The position numbers and the translations under genes were made by a program. From positions 6,363 through 70,362 of the forward strand of contig PLLO01000017.1 in NCBI GenBank assembly GCA_003142255.1: 64,000 bases of DNA, in the 5' to 3' direction. The notes below the pieces were generated by a model, which saw only the letters and a program-made list of their open reading frames with translations, did not search any database and had not been told where the DNA came from. Origin of the DNA: Bacteroidales bacterium (GTDB taxonomy: Bacteria > Bacteroidota > Bacteroidia > Bacteroidales > VadinHA17). This document shows positions 42,619-50,343 of the stretch, one piece after another (position 1 is the first letter of the stretch; each line of letters begins with the position of its first letter).

Positions 42619-42709
42619 ACTCCCTTTCATTTTCCCCCAAGGGGGAAATGATCCAAAAGCTCCTGTCCCCCATGGGGGAATCCCGAGTACTCGGGAGAGA
42701 AGGGGGCAT
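42619..42709. repeat. Nested hairpin repeat (CCCCCAAGGGGG / CCCCCATGGGGG)
   Basis: Two short hairpins, TTTCCCCCAAGGGGGAAA and TCCCCCATGGGGGA, are followed by TCCCGAGTACTCGGGA and enclosed by CCCTTTC and AGAAGGGGG ends. Related to the repeat at 37829-37910. The rest of 42505-42829 shows no gene; a further short hairpin (CCCGATTCTCGGG) lies near 42748. Confidence 0.65.
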
Positions 42710-42829
42710 ATAACTAAAAACCAGTCGTTCATTTAAATTTTAGCTCTCCCGATTCTCGGGATTTCCTCACTTCGTTCGTCAAATTCCCAACTTCTTCTTA
42801 CTTTAGCAATAGTATTTAATCCAGTAACC

Positions 42830-43849
42830 ATGTCCGAATCAAAATTCTACCATTTTAGCTCCAACGGTCTCTTCTATGGTGTCAATTCAGTACAGGAAGC
42901 AATTACTGCATCAAAGGAGGGCGGCTTTATCTGGCTCAATTTTTTTAACCCGTCGATAGAAGAACTTCACTCGCTGGTTGATACTATGGGTGTGCATCCG
43001 CTTTCAGTGGAGGACTGTCTCGACAGTAGCCAGGTGCCGAAGATGGAGCAGTTCCCGAATAATACTTTTATCATTTTCAATGCTTTCAGTTATTGTAACA
43101 AGATGCTTTTCATTGATGAGATTGACATATTCCTTGGCAAAAACTTCCTGATTACGGTTAGCGGAATAAATTCGGAAGGAAGAAGGCCCCTGAACGGTAT
43201 TATCAGGATCATTGAAAACGATCCCAGCCTTGCCATGGCTGGCCCCGCCTTCCTGATGCATGTGGTTCTCGACTATGTCGTCGATGAAAAACTTACTGCA
43301 TACGAATCGCTGGAAGATGAACTTGAGGATGCGGAGGATGAAGTTCTGAATAACCCGGCGGAGTTTCAGGCGTCTGAGCTGATGAGACTGAAAAAATGCC
43401 TTGTGAACCTGAGAAAAGGGCTCTTTCATGAAAGAGAGATTCTTGTCAAGCTCTGCAGAATGGATTGTCCTTTCATACCTGAAAAATCAATTGTCCATTA
43501 CCGAGACGTATATGACCACCTGGCAAAATTCTTTGAGCTCACAGAGACAGACCGTGAAATAGTTACCAGCCTTATGGAGCTTTATACTTCGCTTCTGAAT
43601 AACCAGATGACCAAAATGTCGAATGACACAAACATGTCAGTGAGGAGGCTGACAATGGTCGCCACTATTTTCATGCCCCTTACACTTATTGCAGGCATAG
43701 GTGGAATGTCGGAGTGGTCGATGATGACGGGACCGGAGAACTGGAAGGTATCCTACCCGCTATTCATTGCCTCTATGGCAGTGATTGCTGCCCTGAGTTA
43801 TTTTCTCATTAAGCTGATCGAAAAAAGGACGTCTGATAAAGATCAGTGA
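42830..43849 (+). CDS. corA: CorA-family magnesium/cobalt transporter
   Basis: This 339-residue protein has the CorA layout: a large cytoplasmic N-terminal domain (WLNFFNPSIEELHSLVDTMGVHPLSVEDCLD) with long helices, then two C-terminal membrane segments (about 272-292 and 308-328). The pore signature is normally G-M-N; here it is Gly292-Met293-Ser294 (IAGIGGMSEWSMM), a variant that could change ion selectivity. The last bases overlap the convergent thioredoxin gene by 7 bp. Confidence 0.9.
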   Translation: MSESKFYHFSSNGLFYGVNSVQEAITASKEGGFIWLNFFNPSIEELHSLVDTMGVHPLSVEDCLDSSQVPKMEQFPNNTFIIFNAFSYCNKMLFIDEIDIFLGKNFLITVSGINSEGRRPLNGIIRIIENDPSLAMAGPAFLMHVVLDYVVDEKLTAYESLEDELEDAEDEVLNNPAEFQASELMRLKKCLVNLRKGLFHEREILVKLCRMDCPFIPEKSIVHYRDVYDHLAKFFELTETDREIVTSLMELYTSLLNNQMTKMSNDTNMSVRRLTMVATIFMPLTLIAGIGGMSEWSMMTGPENWKVSYPLFIASMAVIAALSYFLIKLIEKRTSDKDQ

Positions 43850-44397
43850 ACGTTGTTTTTCCTGAACCTTTCTGTAACAGCTGCAGCTTCTGCATCTGTT
43901 ATTTTTGATGTTTTCTTCAGGATGCCTACAAATGCAGCGACCTCTTCATCGGCAGCAGGACAACCCATATTCTGGCCTGGCTTATCGAGGCCGTCGCCCT
44001 CTTTCCTGATCTGTGAATCGGCAAGAAGGGTTCCTTTTTTGTCATAAATCAGGAAGAAAGGGATCCCTGCATTTTCTCCGGCATATTTTTTAAACATTGC
44101 ATCTGCGCCGGGGTTTTCGGTTTTCTTTAGATCACCTCTCTCAAGCACTGTAAGGTGAACGAAGACATAGCTCTTCTGAAAGTATGCGCTGCAGGATGGA
44201 TCATTAACCGAGGCTTCCATTTTTTTGCACCATCCGCACCATGAGGCATGGAAGATAACGAATACATTCTTTTTCTCCTTTGCAGCCTGCTTATAGGCTT
44301 TATCGAGAACTTTTACGGCAGGTTCCGGTGTTTCCTGAGAGAAGGCGGCTCCGCTCATGAGGATAAAAAATGCGGCAAGGAATATTTTTGTTTTCAT
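43843..44397 (-). CDS. Secreted thioredoxin-fold protein
   Basis: This 184-residue protein has a signal peptide (MKTKIFLAAFFILMSGAAFSQ) and a thioredoxin domain with the redox centre FHASWCGWCKKME. It resembles the thioredoxin-like/DUF255-type periplasmic proteins that reduce or isomerise disulfides. Relatives are often near cytochrome genes, as here (45.5-48.8 kb). It is read on the minus strand, convergent with corA. Confidence 0.88.
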   Translation of the reverse strand: MKTKIFLAAFFILMSGAAFSQETPEPAVKVLDKAYKQAAKEKKNVFVIFHASWCGWCKKMEASVNDPSCSAYFQKSYVFVHLTVLERGDLKKTENPGADAMFKKYAGENAGIPFFLIYDKKGTLLADSQIRKEGDGLDKPGQNMGCPAADEEVAAFVGILKKTSKITDAEAAAVTERFRKNNVH

Positions 44398-44421
44398 TGA
44401 AGTTATGTTGTTTAGAAATTG

Positions 44422-45129
44422 TTAAATGTATGCTGACGGCACTTTCACCTTACTGCTATTTCCGAGATCGAACATTGTAAGATGCTTGTTGCCATACGCA
44501 CGGATTGCGTATGCGAAGAAGATGCCGGAGAGAATATCGATACTATAATGGCCATGGGCAAGGAACAATGAGATTATTATCACTGAGAGCCATATCCACA
44601 TTATCCTTCTGTACTTACTGTCGTTTACGAGCAACAGCAGAAGGAATGAATTACCCACATGCCCCGATGGATAAACCCCCAGCTCATATCTTGAAAAGCC
44701 GTTGAATAAGGCATCCGAGCCATTGAATTCAGGAGGATTGCCGAAAGGTGTGAGAACGACAAATATTCCCCTGATTATAAAAAAAAGTCCGCAGAGCAGC
44801 AGGATAAAAGGTATCCTGTTATAATCCTTCCTGTGAATTATATAGATACCGACAGTGGCAAAAATCACAATGCAGAAGAGATCGTAAAGCAGTGAAACGT
44901 CGAGGACAGGGAGATTGTCAAGAATAAGGTCCGACAGCATTGGCAGCACCTTTCCCCCGTTGGCGTAATTGTGGAGATATGTCTGAGATGCAAGATTGAG
45001 AGCACCTCCAATTCCAAGGGTAAGAAGCCCGATATAGAAGTATTTGGATTTAACCACTTCAAGCAGCGACCTGAAGATTTCAATAATAGATTCCAGTGGT
45101 TTTTTCTTTACGGACTGAGCCTGATTCAT
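44422..45129 (-). CDS. PAP2-superfamily membrane phosphatase/transferase
   Basis: This 235-residue protein has about six hydrophobic segments. The catalytic motifs are YPSGHVGNSFLLL (His) and AHGHYSIDILSG (His and Asp), the form seen in the PAP2_C/sphingomyelin-synthase-related group. The usual first motif K-x6-R-P is not evident. It may dephosphorylate a lipid phosphate or transfer a headgroup. It is in the same direction as the thioredoxin gene, with 24 bp between the coding regions. Confidence 0.75.
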   Translation of the reverse strand: MNQAQSVKKKPLESIIEIFRSLLEVVKSKYFYIGLLTLGIGGALNLASQTYLHNYANGGKVLPMLSDLILDNLPVLDVSLLYDLFCIVIFATVGIYIIHRKDYNRIPFILLLCGLFFIIRGIFVVLTPFGNPPEFNGSDALFNGFSRYELGVYPSGHVGNSFLLLLLVNDSKYRRIMWIWLSVIIISLFLAHGHYSIDILSGIFFAYAIRAYGNKHLTMFDLGNSSKVKVPSAYI

Positions 45130-45213
45130 ATTGACTTTCCTTTGATTTTATCTTCAAAGACGGGCTGAAGATAGGTATTGCTGCAATAACCGGTCAAATA
45201 TAGGTTATTTTGC

Positions 45214-45456
45214 TTAAATCGGATCAATAATGTTCTCAGGCCGCGACATTTCATCATAAATTTTAAGGATCTCTTCCTTGTTTTCCTCGTCGGCATCCAG
45301 GAAGCCCCAGCAAGACTCTGACTGCCACATGCCATCGTAGACCGAATCATGCAAGGAGCGGAGAATATGGGGAATACCTCTTTCATTCAGTATCTCATCA
45401 AGGAGAGATGCCTCGATCTCATTCTTTAAAGTAAGTATGCGGACAGTGGTCTTCAT
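45214..45456 (-). CDS. DUF2007-like putative signal-transducing protein
   Basis: This 80-residue protein opens MKTTVRILTLKNEIEASLLDEIL and continues with ERGIPHILRSLHD, the DUF2007 pattern of a small alpha-beta domain found in Bacteroidota. No function is established. An overlapping frame at 45126-45386 on the same strand is out of phase and rejected. Confidence 0.75.
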   Translation of the reverse strand: MKTTVRILTLKNEIEASLLDEILNERGIPHILRSLHDSVYDGMWQSESCWGFLDADEENKEEILKIYDEMSRPENIIDPI

Positions 45457-45487
45457 ATATAGAAATATTATAAATCAAAACATTTAA

Positions 45488-45520
45488 ACCCACCCCTGCT
45501 CCTCCCAGGAGGGGAGCTTT
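45488..45520 (-). repeat. GGGAGGGGTGGGTTT-type palindromic repeat
   Basis: CCTCCCAGGAGGGG forms the hairpin core next to CCCACCCC. On the minus strand it reads like the repeats near 58370 and 62412. Confidence 0.6.
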
Positions 45521-45553
45521 TAATATATACCAATTCCAGAATGTCCCTGAACA

Positions 45554-45973
45554 CTATTTTACCAGTATACAATTATTCATCAGCACATCCATCAGAAACC
45601 CTGAACACTCGCCTCTGACAATCACCCTGCTGCCGGCAGTGAACTTTGCCGGATCAGTTGCCGACACGAAGGTACATATTACGGACGACAGATCACTGCC
45701 GCTTTTAATAGTAACATTAAGTACATTGGCTTCTCCTGTTTTCACTGATTCCACTTCACCTTCAATCTCGAGAATTTTCTTTACGTATTTCGCAGTTGCA
45801 GCAACCTCGTTATCTTCAAATGCTTTTTGCAGGTCAACGGCAGTAATGACAAAATCGGGCTTTGCCTTGCCAATGTCCTTGTGCTGCATGTTGAAAAGGT
45901 AAAGTGCAGTTCCGATTCCAGCCAGTGCAAAGAAGAGGACAACTCCGAGAAGGATCTTAAGATATGTTTTCAT
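45554..45973 (-). CDS. OB-fold (tRNA_anti-like) membrane-anchored protein
   Basis: This 139-residue protein has an N-terminal anchor (about 6-26) followed by a small OB-fold domain: VDLQKAFEDNEVAATAKYVKKILEIEGEV and SVICTFVSATDPAKFTAGSRVIVRGECSGFLMDVLMNNCILVK. This is the tRNA_anti-like pattern common in Bacteroidota, without known ligand. It is the last gene of a minus-strand operon with cytochromes, DUF5777 and YceI (gap 8 bp). Confidence 0.82.
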   Translation of the reverse strand: MKTYLKILLGVVLFFALAGIGTALYLFNMQHKDIGKAKPDFVITAVDLQKAFEDNEVAATAKYVKKILEIEGEVESVKTGEANVLNVTIKSGSDLSSVICTFVSATDPAKFTAGSRVIVRGECSGFLMDVLMNNCILVK

Positions 45974-45981
45974 GGCAATGG

Positions 45982-46536
45982 TTATTTTGATTCGACCGGA
46001 GCATACTTTATAGTGACTGTAACCTCAAGCGTCTTTGCGATATTGTCTCTTACCACGCCTGGGATGTTTATCTTATAATCTTCCGGCACGATGTTGAATT
46101 TTGAGGATGCATTCACGCCTCCCTGGACAACTTCAATTGTTCCTTTAACTGAAATTTTGTTTGTTACATCATGCATGTTAAGATCTCCATCAACGGTGAC
46201 ATCATATTTCCCCGGCTTGTTGAAATCGACCGATGAGAGATTAATGATCTTACCGCGGAATGTAGACTTCGGAAATTTGTCCGACTCCATGTAATTCTCA
46301 TTAAAGTGCTCTTCCATAAGTGCCTTTTCGAAGTGGAACGATTTAATGAGAACCTGGAATACCATGTCGCCTGTTGAGATGTCGAGCACGGCAGCCACCT
46401 GGTTATTGTCGGCTTTTATATCGTCAATGGCAGTATGGGAGGAGAATCCGATATAGCCGTTTTTCGTCATGAATTTCTGGCCGTTTGCTGCAAGAAACAG
46501 AAACGAGATTGTGAATAAAATAACTATGCGCTTCAT
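45982..46536 (-). CDS. YceI-family periplasmic protein
   Basis: This 184-residue protein has a signal peptide (MKRIVILFTISFLFLAANG) and the YceI lipocalin-like barrel: GYIGFSSHTAIDDIKADNN, FEKALMEEHFNENYMESDKFP, YDVTVDGDLNMHDVTN. The family binds isoprenoid quinone-like lipids. In this operon it lies with c-type cytochrome domains, which suggests a link with a periplasmic electron chain. Confidence 0.88.
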   Translation of the reverse strand: MKRIVILFTISFLFLAANGQKFMTKNGYIGFSSHTAIDDIKADNNQVAAVLDISTGDMVFQVLIKSFHFEKALMEEHFNENYMESDKFPKSTFRGKIINLSSVDFNKPGKYDVTVDGDLNMHDVTNKISVKGTIEVVQGGVNASSKFNIVPEDYKINIPGVVRDNIAKTLEVTVTIKYAPVESK

Positions 46537-46546
46537 AATGATCCTT

Positions 46547-47428
46547 TTATTGTTTTAACGTAAAAACCCTCGAAATGTTGAAACCGAAATGAATATCACC
46601 CTTGAGCCAGTTTCCTGTTGTCTCTCCCACGAATCCCTTTTCGATCATCTGCAGCGAGTTTGTGAAGAGAAGAGTAAAGACATGTCCTCCGGTCTCGATG
46701 TCGAATCCCACCGAGAATGGATCATATATTGTTTCGCTCATATACTTCTTTGAGTTGATCATATAGAAATATTCGGCATTAAGGCTTATCCTCCTCGTGA
46801 GCTTCATTCTTCCGCCTGCCCCGACAGCGTAGATATCGTTCGGGTCGAGCTCAGTGGGAACAAGATTGCGGTGTACGATGGTGGGTGTGAGCTGCAATGA
46901 AAATGACGGGCTGAACTTGCGTGCGATCATCACCTGGCCCACGTATGAAAGACGCGATGAGAAATAGTTTGTTCTTGTGGGGTCGGCCCATTTAAGTGAT
47001 GTGGCGGCAATGGATGTCAGTGCCGAGACAGATACCGGCATGTTACGGGCTCCCGATGATTGACTGAGTATTGAATATTTTGCAAAGCCGTCAAAGGTCT
47101 TTTCGTATGAGCCGCGGCCAATCCCGACCATAAGCCATTTCGTAATTCCGTATTCAAGGCTGAAATGCATATTTGACTGGTCGAGGCCGAAAAACTCATA
47201 GGCACCTAAATTGACCCTGCCGAAGCGGTGTGAAATCCTCACATCGAGCTGTCCCGGCGCCATCATTTGTACCGAATGACCGTTGATCACCCTGGTTGAC
47301 TTGAAGGTTGCGGTAGTATAATTAATCTCTGCCTTAGTGCTGTCTTTGAGCATGTTCATAAGGTCGTCCTGTGCAGACAGGGAAGCTGCAAACACCAGGA
47401 AAAGAAATAATATTGAGAGTCGTTTCAT
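46547..47428 (-). CDS. DUF5777 outer-membrane beta-barrel protein
   Basis: This 293-residue protein has a signal peptide (to about residue 19) and a DUF5777-like barrel: TATFKSTRVINGHSVQMMAPG, LDVRISHRFGRVNLGAYEFFG, and alternating strands to the C-terminus. No enzymatic motif. It is located 18 bp before the next gene of the operon, between YceI and a cytochrome, and is probably an outer-membrane component of that system. Confidence 0.85.
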   Translation of the reverse strand: MKRLSILFLFLVFAASLSAQDDLMNMLKDSTKAEINYTTATFKSTRVINGHSVQMMAPGQLDVRISHRFGRVNLGAYEFFGLDQSNMHFSLEYGITKWLMVGIGRGSYEKTFDGFAKYSILSQSSGARNMPVSVSALTSIAATSLKWADPTRTNYFSSRLSYVGQVMIARKFSPSFSLQLTPTIVHRNLVPTELDPNDIYAVGAGGRMKLTRRISLNAEYFYMINSKKYMSETIYDPFSVGFDIETGGHVFTLLFTNSLQMIEKGFVGETTGNWLKGDIHFGFNISRVFTLKQ

Positions 47429-47444
47429 AATCTTTCCGGTTTAA

Positions 47445-47825
47445 TCAGTTGTTGGGCTTGCCGTTCCTGACCCATATATCGAATGTGGAGATGAGGCATA
47501 CTTTCAGTTTGCTTCCGTTCTTCGGCATCGGGGAGAGTGGGCCGGTATGATTTATTGCTGCTGAAATTGAAGCAGCCTGTAGGCTAACATCAGCATAGTT
47601 TTCAAGCGCGATATTAGCTCCAGCCGATGGAGCCGAAGCATTCGAGTGGCACGAGAGGCAGTTGTTTGCAAGGATTGGAACAACCTTGCCGCTGTAGGTG
47701 ACATTTGTTGTGTCACACGTCGAATTCACAGAGGGATAGAGAGCCTCTTCGCTGTCGTAGTAGCATGAAGAGACTGTGATAATAATTGTAACAAATGTTA
47801 CAAAGTACAGAAGCCGTCGTTTCAT
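47445..47825 (-). CDS. Small c-type cytochrome domain lipoprotein
   Basis: This 126-residue protein has a lipobox (ITVSSC, Cys21) and one heme c site CLSCH in VPILANNCLSCHSNA, with PMPKNG as possible axial Met. It is probably an electron carrier tethered to a periplasm-facing membrane. It lies 11 bp after the larger cytochrome gene. Confidence 0.85.
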   Translation of the reverse strand: MKRRLLYFVTFVTIIITVSSCYYDSEEALYPSVNSTCDTTNVTYSGKVVPILANNCLSCHSNASAPSAGANIALENYADVSLQAASISAAINHTGPLSPMPKNGSKLKVCLISTFDIWVRNGKPNN

Positions 47826-47836
47826 AAATAATGTTG

Positions 47837-48823
47837 CTAATTATTTAAATGGCCGTTATTAACCCATATTTGAAACTGCCTTATCTGGCATGTAGTAAAT
47901 GGTCCTCCCAAAGGCATTCTTGGCACACCTTTTCCGGTAATGGCATTCATCAGGGTTCCGCTGGCAGCCAGAGCCGACACATCGCTATAGCCCGAAATTG
48001 TTATTCCTCCCGAGGGAGAAGTTCCCCCGTGGCATCCCGTGCAGTTCGATTGCATAATTGGCCATATTGTACCCGAAAAAGTCACAGGGTTAATAGTATC
48101 GCAGGCAATTGCACATGTCTGGTCGAGAGCCCCGTAACTAATCCATTTACTTATTGAGTCGATCTGGGCAGTTGTGAGCTGAGGCTTTGATGACGGTGGC
48201 ATTTTCTCTTCACCCGAGGAAAATAACACCTGATAGAGCTTGCTTGTGGAAGGACTTCCGGGATGCACGGCCCCCATCGTGGAAGTATAGGAATAAAACA
48301 CATATTCACCTGCATGAGTTCCTGCATCGTGGCAGCCTGTCATAGCGCAATGCGATGAAAGGACAGGTTGTATGTCCCTTGAATAGCAGGCCCTAAGTGT
48401 TCCGTCTGTGCCACCGCCCCCGCCCCCTGTCGTTGTAGTGTCGTTGCATGTAGTTAGGTTGGCCCCCTGCTCGATCCAGACACTGATAATAGTCCTGTTC
48501 TCAAGCGAAAGAGGAGCGGAGGGAGGCATCCTGTTTCCACCACCGCTTCCAATAATTGCCTGGTAGAGATTGCTGGCATATGGTTTTCCGGGGGTCACTC
48601 CGCGGCTGATACTTACATAGCTGTTGAAAGCTCTGCCCTCACGGCTTCCGTCATGACATCCGGAAATGGCGCAGTTGTTCTGAAAGACAGGGAGCACTTC
48701 CTTTTCGAAGCAGATGATGGGAAGGGTATCAATATTGGCTGTATGCCTGCACGATGATATAAATGGGAATATCAGAAAGAGCAGAATCAGGCCAGGGGGA
48801 AAATGGATTTTATCAGTTTTCAT
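47837..48823 (-). CDS. Multi-site c-type cytochrome lipoprotein with CX4CH motifs
   Basis: This 328-residue protein has a lipobox (FISSC, Cys25) and three repeats, each with a heme-type motif and a downstream M-P-P or M-P-L. The first two motifs are CAISGCH (Cys51-His57) and CAMTGCH, with four residues between cysteines. The third is CTGCH with the normal two. A glycine-rich linker separates repeats one and two. CX4CH sites are known in some c-type cytochromes, but two of three is unusual. It heads the five-gene operon. A signal peptide is clear. Confidence 0.82.
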   Translation of the reverse strand: MKTDKIHFPPGLILLFLIFPFISSCRHTANIDTLPIICFEKEVLPVFQNNCAISGCHDGSREGRAFNSYVSISRGVTPGKPYASNLYQAIIGSGGGNRMPPSAPLSLENRTIISVWIEQGANLTTCNDTTTTGGGGGGTDGTLRACYSRDIQPVLSSHCAMTGCHDAGTHAGEYVFYSYTSTMGAVHPGSPSTSKLYQVLFSSGEEKMPPSSKPQLTTAQIDSISKWISYGALDQTCAIACDTINPVTFSGTIWPIMQSNCTGCHGGTSPSGGITISGYSDVSALAASGTLMNAITGKGVPRMPLGGPFTTCQIRQFQIWVNNGHLNN

Positions 48824-48878
48824 AAAAATTAGTTTACAGCCGTTCCGATTATATATAAATATACGCTAAACTACCTTT

Positions 48879-49397
48879 TTATATTATTTCTGAATGAATG
48901 ATATATAACATATTAAACTCAAATTCAAAGTTAGGAGTAAAAACGTTTTTTCCTAGGTTCTCTTTTATCTCCTCCATCTTCCAGAATCTTCCCTCATCTA
49001 TCTCTTCAGGGTTTGTAACCGGAATATCAGTGCTGCTTCCGGTGAATGAATAGACCAGCTCCCTCTCACGGGACGACTGCCACTTATATTTTTTATTAAG
49101 GTGAAATGTTATATCCTTCAGCCCGAGCTCCTCTTCAGCCTCCCTCCTGAGGGCTTCCTCCGGGGTTTCACCGGAACTCATATGTCCGCCTACCGAAGTG
49201 TCCCACATACCGGGAAGGAGGTCTTTTGTCATTGCCCTCTTCTGAAGGAAAAGCTCACCGTTTGAGTTCAGAAGATGAAGGTGGACGACAGGATGGAGCA
49301 GCATGCTCTTGCCGTCGTGGCAGACGCTACGGGGGGCAAGGGATATTTCATTTCCGTCGTCATCGACTACAGGGAAGAGCTCTTCGGGGACAGGCAT
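48879..49397 (-). CDS. Nudix hydrolase
   Basis: This 172-residue protein has the full Nudix box GGHMSSGETPEEALRREAEEELGL, preceded by HLLNSNGELFLQKRAMTKDLLPGMW. It resembles the isopentenyl-diphosphate-isomerase-like Nudix subgroup by the LQKR segment, but the substrate is not evident. The longer frame to 49409 would need a TTG start; ATG49397 (MPVPEE) is chosen. Confidence 0.88.
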   Translation of the reverse strand: MPVPEELFPVVDDDGNEISLAPRSVCHDGKSMLLHPVVHLHLLNSNGELFLQKRAMTKDLLPGMWDTSVGGHMSSGETPEEALRREAEEELGLKDITFHLNKKYKWQSSRERELVYSFTGSSTDIPVTNPEEIDEGRFWKMEEIKENLGKNVFTPNFEFEFNMLYIIHSEII

Positions 49398-49484
49398 ATA
49401 CGAGTACAATTAATTATTCGGCAAAGATTGCAAAGATTATTTAAAAATAATCCATTCGATATGAAGACTCTTACTCCTGCAAGT

Positions 49485-49534
49485 TAGCCCCCGTCGATAC
49501 GCAAGATTGCGTATCGACTGCCCCCTGAAGGGGA
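49485..49534 (+). repeat. Palindromic repeat P, forward copy 1
   Basis: TAGCCCCC, then a hairpin with arms GTCGATACGC (49493-49502) and GCGTATCGAC (49509-49518), then CTGCCCCCTGAAGGGGAC. It belongs to a family whose outer parts are constant and whose inner arms vary between copies. Confidence 0.8.
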
Positions 49535-49548
49535 CTTTACCCCCCGGC

Positions 49549-49592
49549 CCCCTCTCGTTGTTTTACCCCCCAACCCCCCTAAAGGGGGGCTT
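49549..49592 (+). repeat. Copy of the CCCCTCTCGTTGTTTTAC plus CCCCCCAACCCCCC unit
   Basis: A single 18-bp unit is followed by the same sequence that forms the left inverted repeat of the DUF559 cassette (49802-49827). Confidence 0.75.
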
Positions 49593-49623
49593 AATTCCGT
49601 AGTACTATAAGGAGTAGTGATAA

Positions 49624-49669
49624 AGCCCCCTTTAGGGGGCAGACCGTGCTTCAGCACGGTCGGGGGCTA
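49624..49669 (-). repeat. Palindromic repeat P, reverse copy 2
   Basis: GCCCCCTTTAGGGGGCAG is followed by hairpin arms ACCGTGC (49643-49649) and GCACGGT (49654-49660), then CGGGGGCTA. It is in inverse order to copy 1. Confidence 0.8.
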
Positions 49670-49746
49670 ACATAGGAGGACAGAGATGCCAGGTTTTGCT
49701 TTCAGCCTCCTGGCCCCCTCTTCACTTTCCTGTACTCACCCCCCGG

Positions 49747-49801
49747 CCCCCTCTCGTTGTTTTACCCCCTCTCGTTGTTTTACCCCCCCCTCGTTGTTTT
49801 A
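49747..49801 (+). repeat. Three tandem 18-19 bp units
   Basis: CCCCTCTCGTTGTTTTAC at 49747-49764 and 49765-49782, and CCCCCCCTCGTTGTTTTAC at 49783-49801, immediately before the DUF559 cassette. A fourth copy is at 49549-49566. The unit is not a CRISPR repeat, since no spacers are present. Confidence 0.85.
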
Positions 49802-49827
49802 CCCCCCAACCCCCCTAAAGGGGGGCT
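49802..49827 (+). repeat. Left inverted repeat of the DUF559 cassette
   Basis: C6-AA-C6-TAAA-G6-CT; exactly the reverse complement of 50280-50305. It is also an internal hairpin (C6/G6). Confidence 0.85.
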
Positions 49828-49835
49828 TCTTATGT

Positions 49836-49866
49836 TTTGTTAATTATTTAACATTAAGTAACTTTG
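49836..49866 (+). promoter_or_regulatory. Promoter of the DUF559 gene
   Basis: TTTG (49836-49839) and TAACTTTG (49859-49866) are spaced by 19 bp inside the cassette. The box covers the upstream TTG49864, so translation from ATG49897 is favoured. Confidence 0.8.
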
Positions 49867-49896
49867 ATTAGTTCGCTGCAATTTTATTTTCTGGAA

Positions 49897-50292
49897 ATGA
49901 GATCAAGAGTTATTGAAAGGAATATGTTCTATGGAGCTAGTAGGAATACCTTTGAAAAAGCGCATGAATTAAGAAGGCACATGACAAAAGCTGAGAAAAA
50001 GATATGGAATGAATTGAAAAGTAGGAATTTATTTAAAGTCAGATTTCGACGGCAACACCCTGTTGATATTTTTGTTGTTGATTTCTATTGTCATGAATTA
50101 AAGTTAGCTATTGAGATTGATGGGAGTATACATTTAGAAAAAGAAGTCTCAGAATATGACAATGGACGAACACATGATATAGAAAAGTTTGGAATCAAAA
50201 TATTACGGTTTACAAATGATCAGGTATTTAGTGATATAAATGCAGTGATCAACGAAGTCTTAGAAGTAATATCATCCTTAGCCCCCCTTTAG
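49897..50292 (+). CDS. DUF559 (Vsr-like) endonuclease-domain protein
   Basis: This 131-residue protein has the DUF559 pattern: HELRRHMTKAEKKIWNELKS, then FKVRFRRQHPVDIFVVDFYC and LKLAIEIDGSIHLE, with acidic residues Asp57, Asp62, Glu73 and Asp75 and His79 where the Vsr-like nuclease centre is expected. The family's role is unknown; relatives may cut or nick DNA. The gene has its own promoter and is enclosed by perfect 26-bp inverted repeats. Its last codons and TAG stop lie inside the right repeat, so the C-terminus (SSLAPL) is repeat-encoded. The gene is much richer in AT than its flanks. Confidence 0.85.
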   Translation: MRSRVIERNMFYGASRNTFEKAHELRRHMTKAEKKIWNELKSRNLFKVRFRRQHPVDIFVVDFYCHELKLAIEIDGSIHLEKEVSEYDNGRTHDIEKFGIKILRFTNDQVFSDINAVINEVLEVISSLAPL

Positions 50293-50305
50293 GGGGGTTG
50301 GGGGG
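50280..50305 (-). repeat. Right inverted repeat of the DUF559 cassette
   Basis: AG-C6-TTTA-G6-TT-G6; exact reverse complement of 49802-49827. It includes the DUF559 stop codon (50290-50292). Confidence 0.85.
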
Positions 50306-50343
50306 TGAACATAGAGGGGGAAAAGAAGGGGGTGAGTACAGGA

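Noticed and set aside
49549-49801. Possible CRISPR array
   Set aside because: Units are adjacent without spacers and no cas gene is present; a simple tandem repeat.
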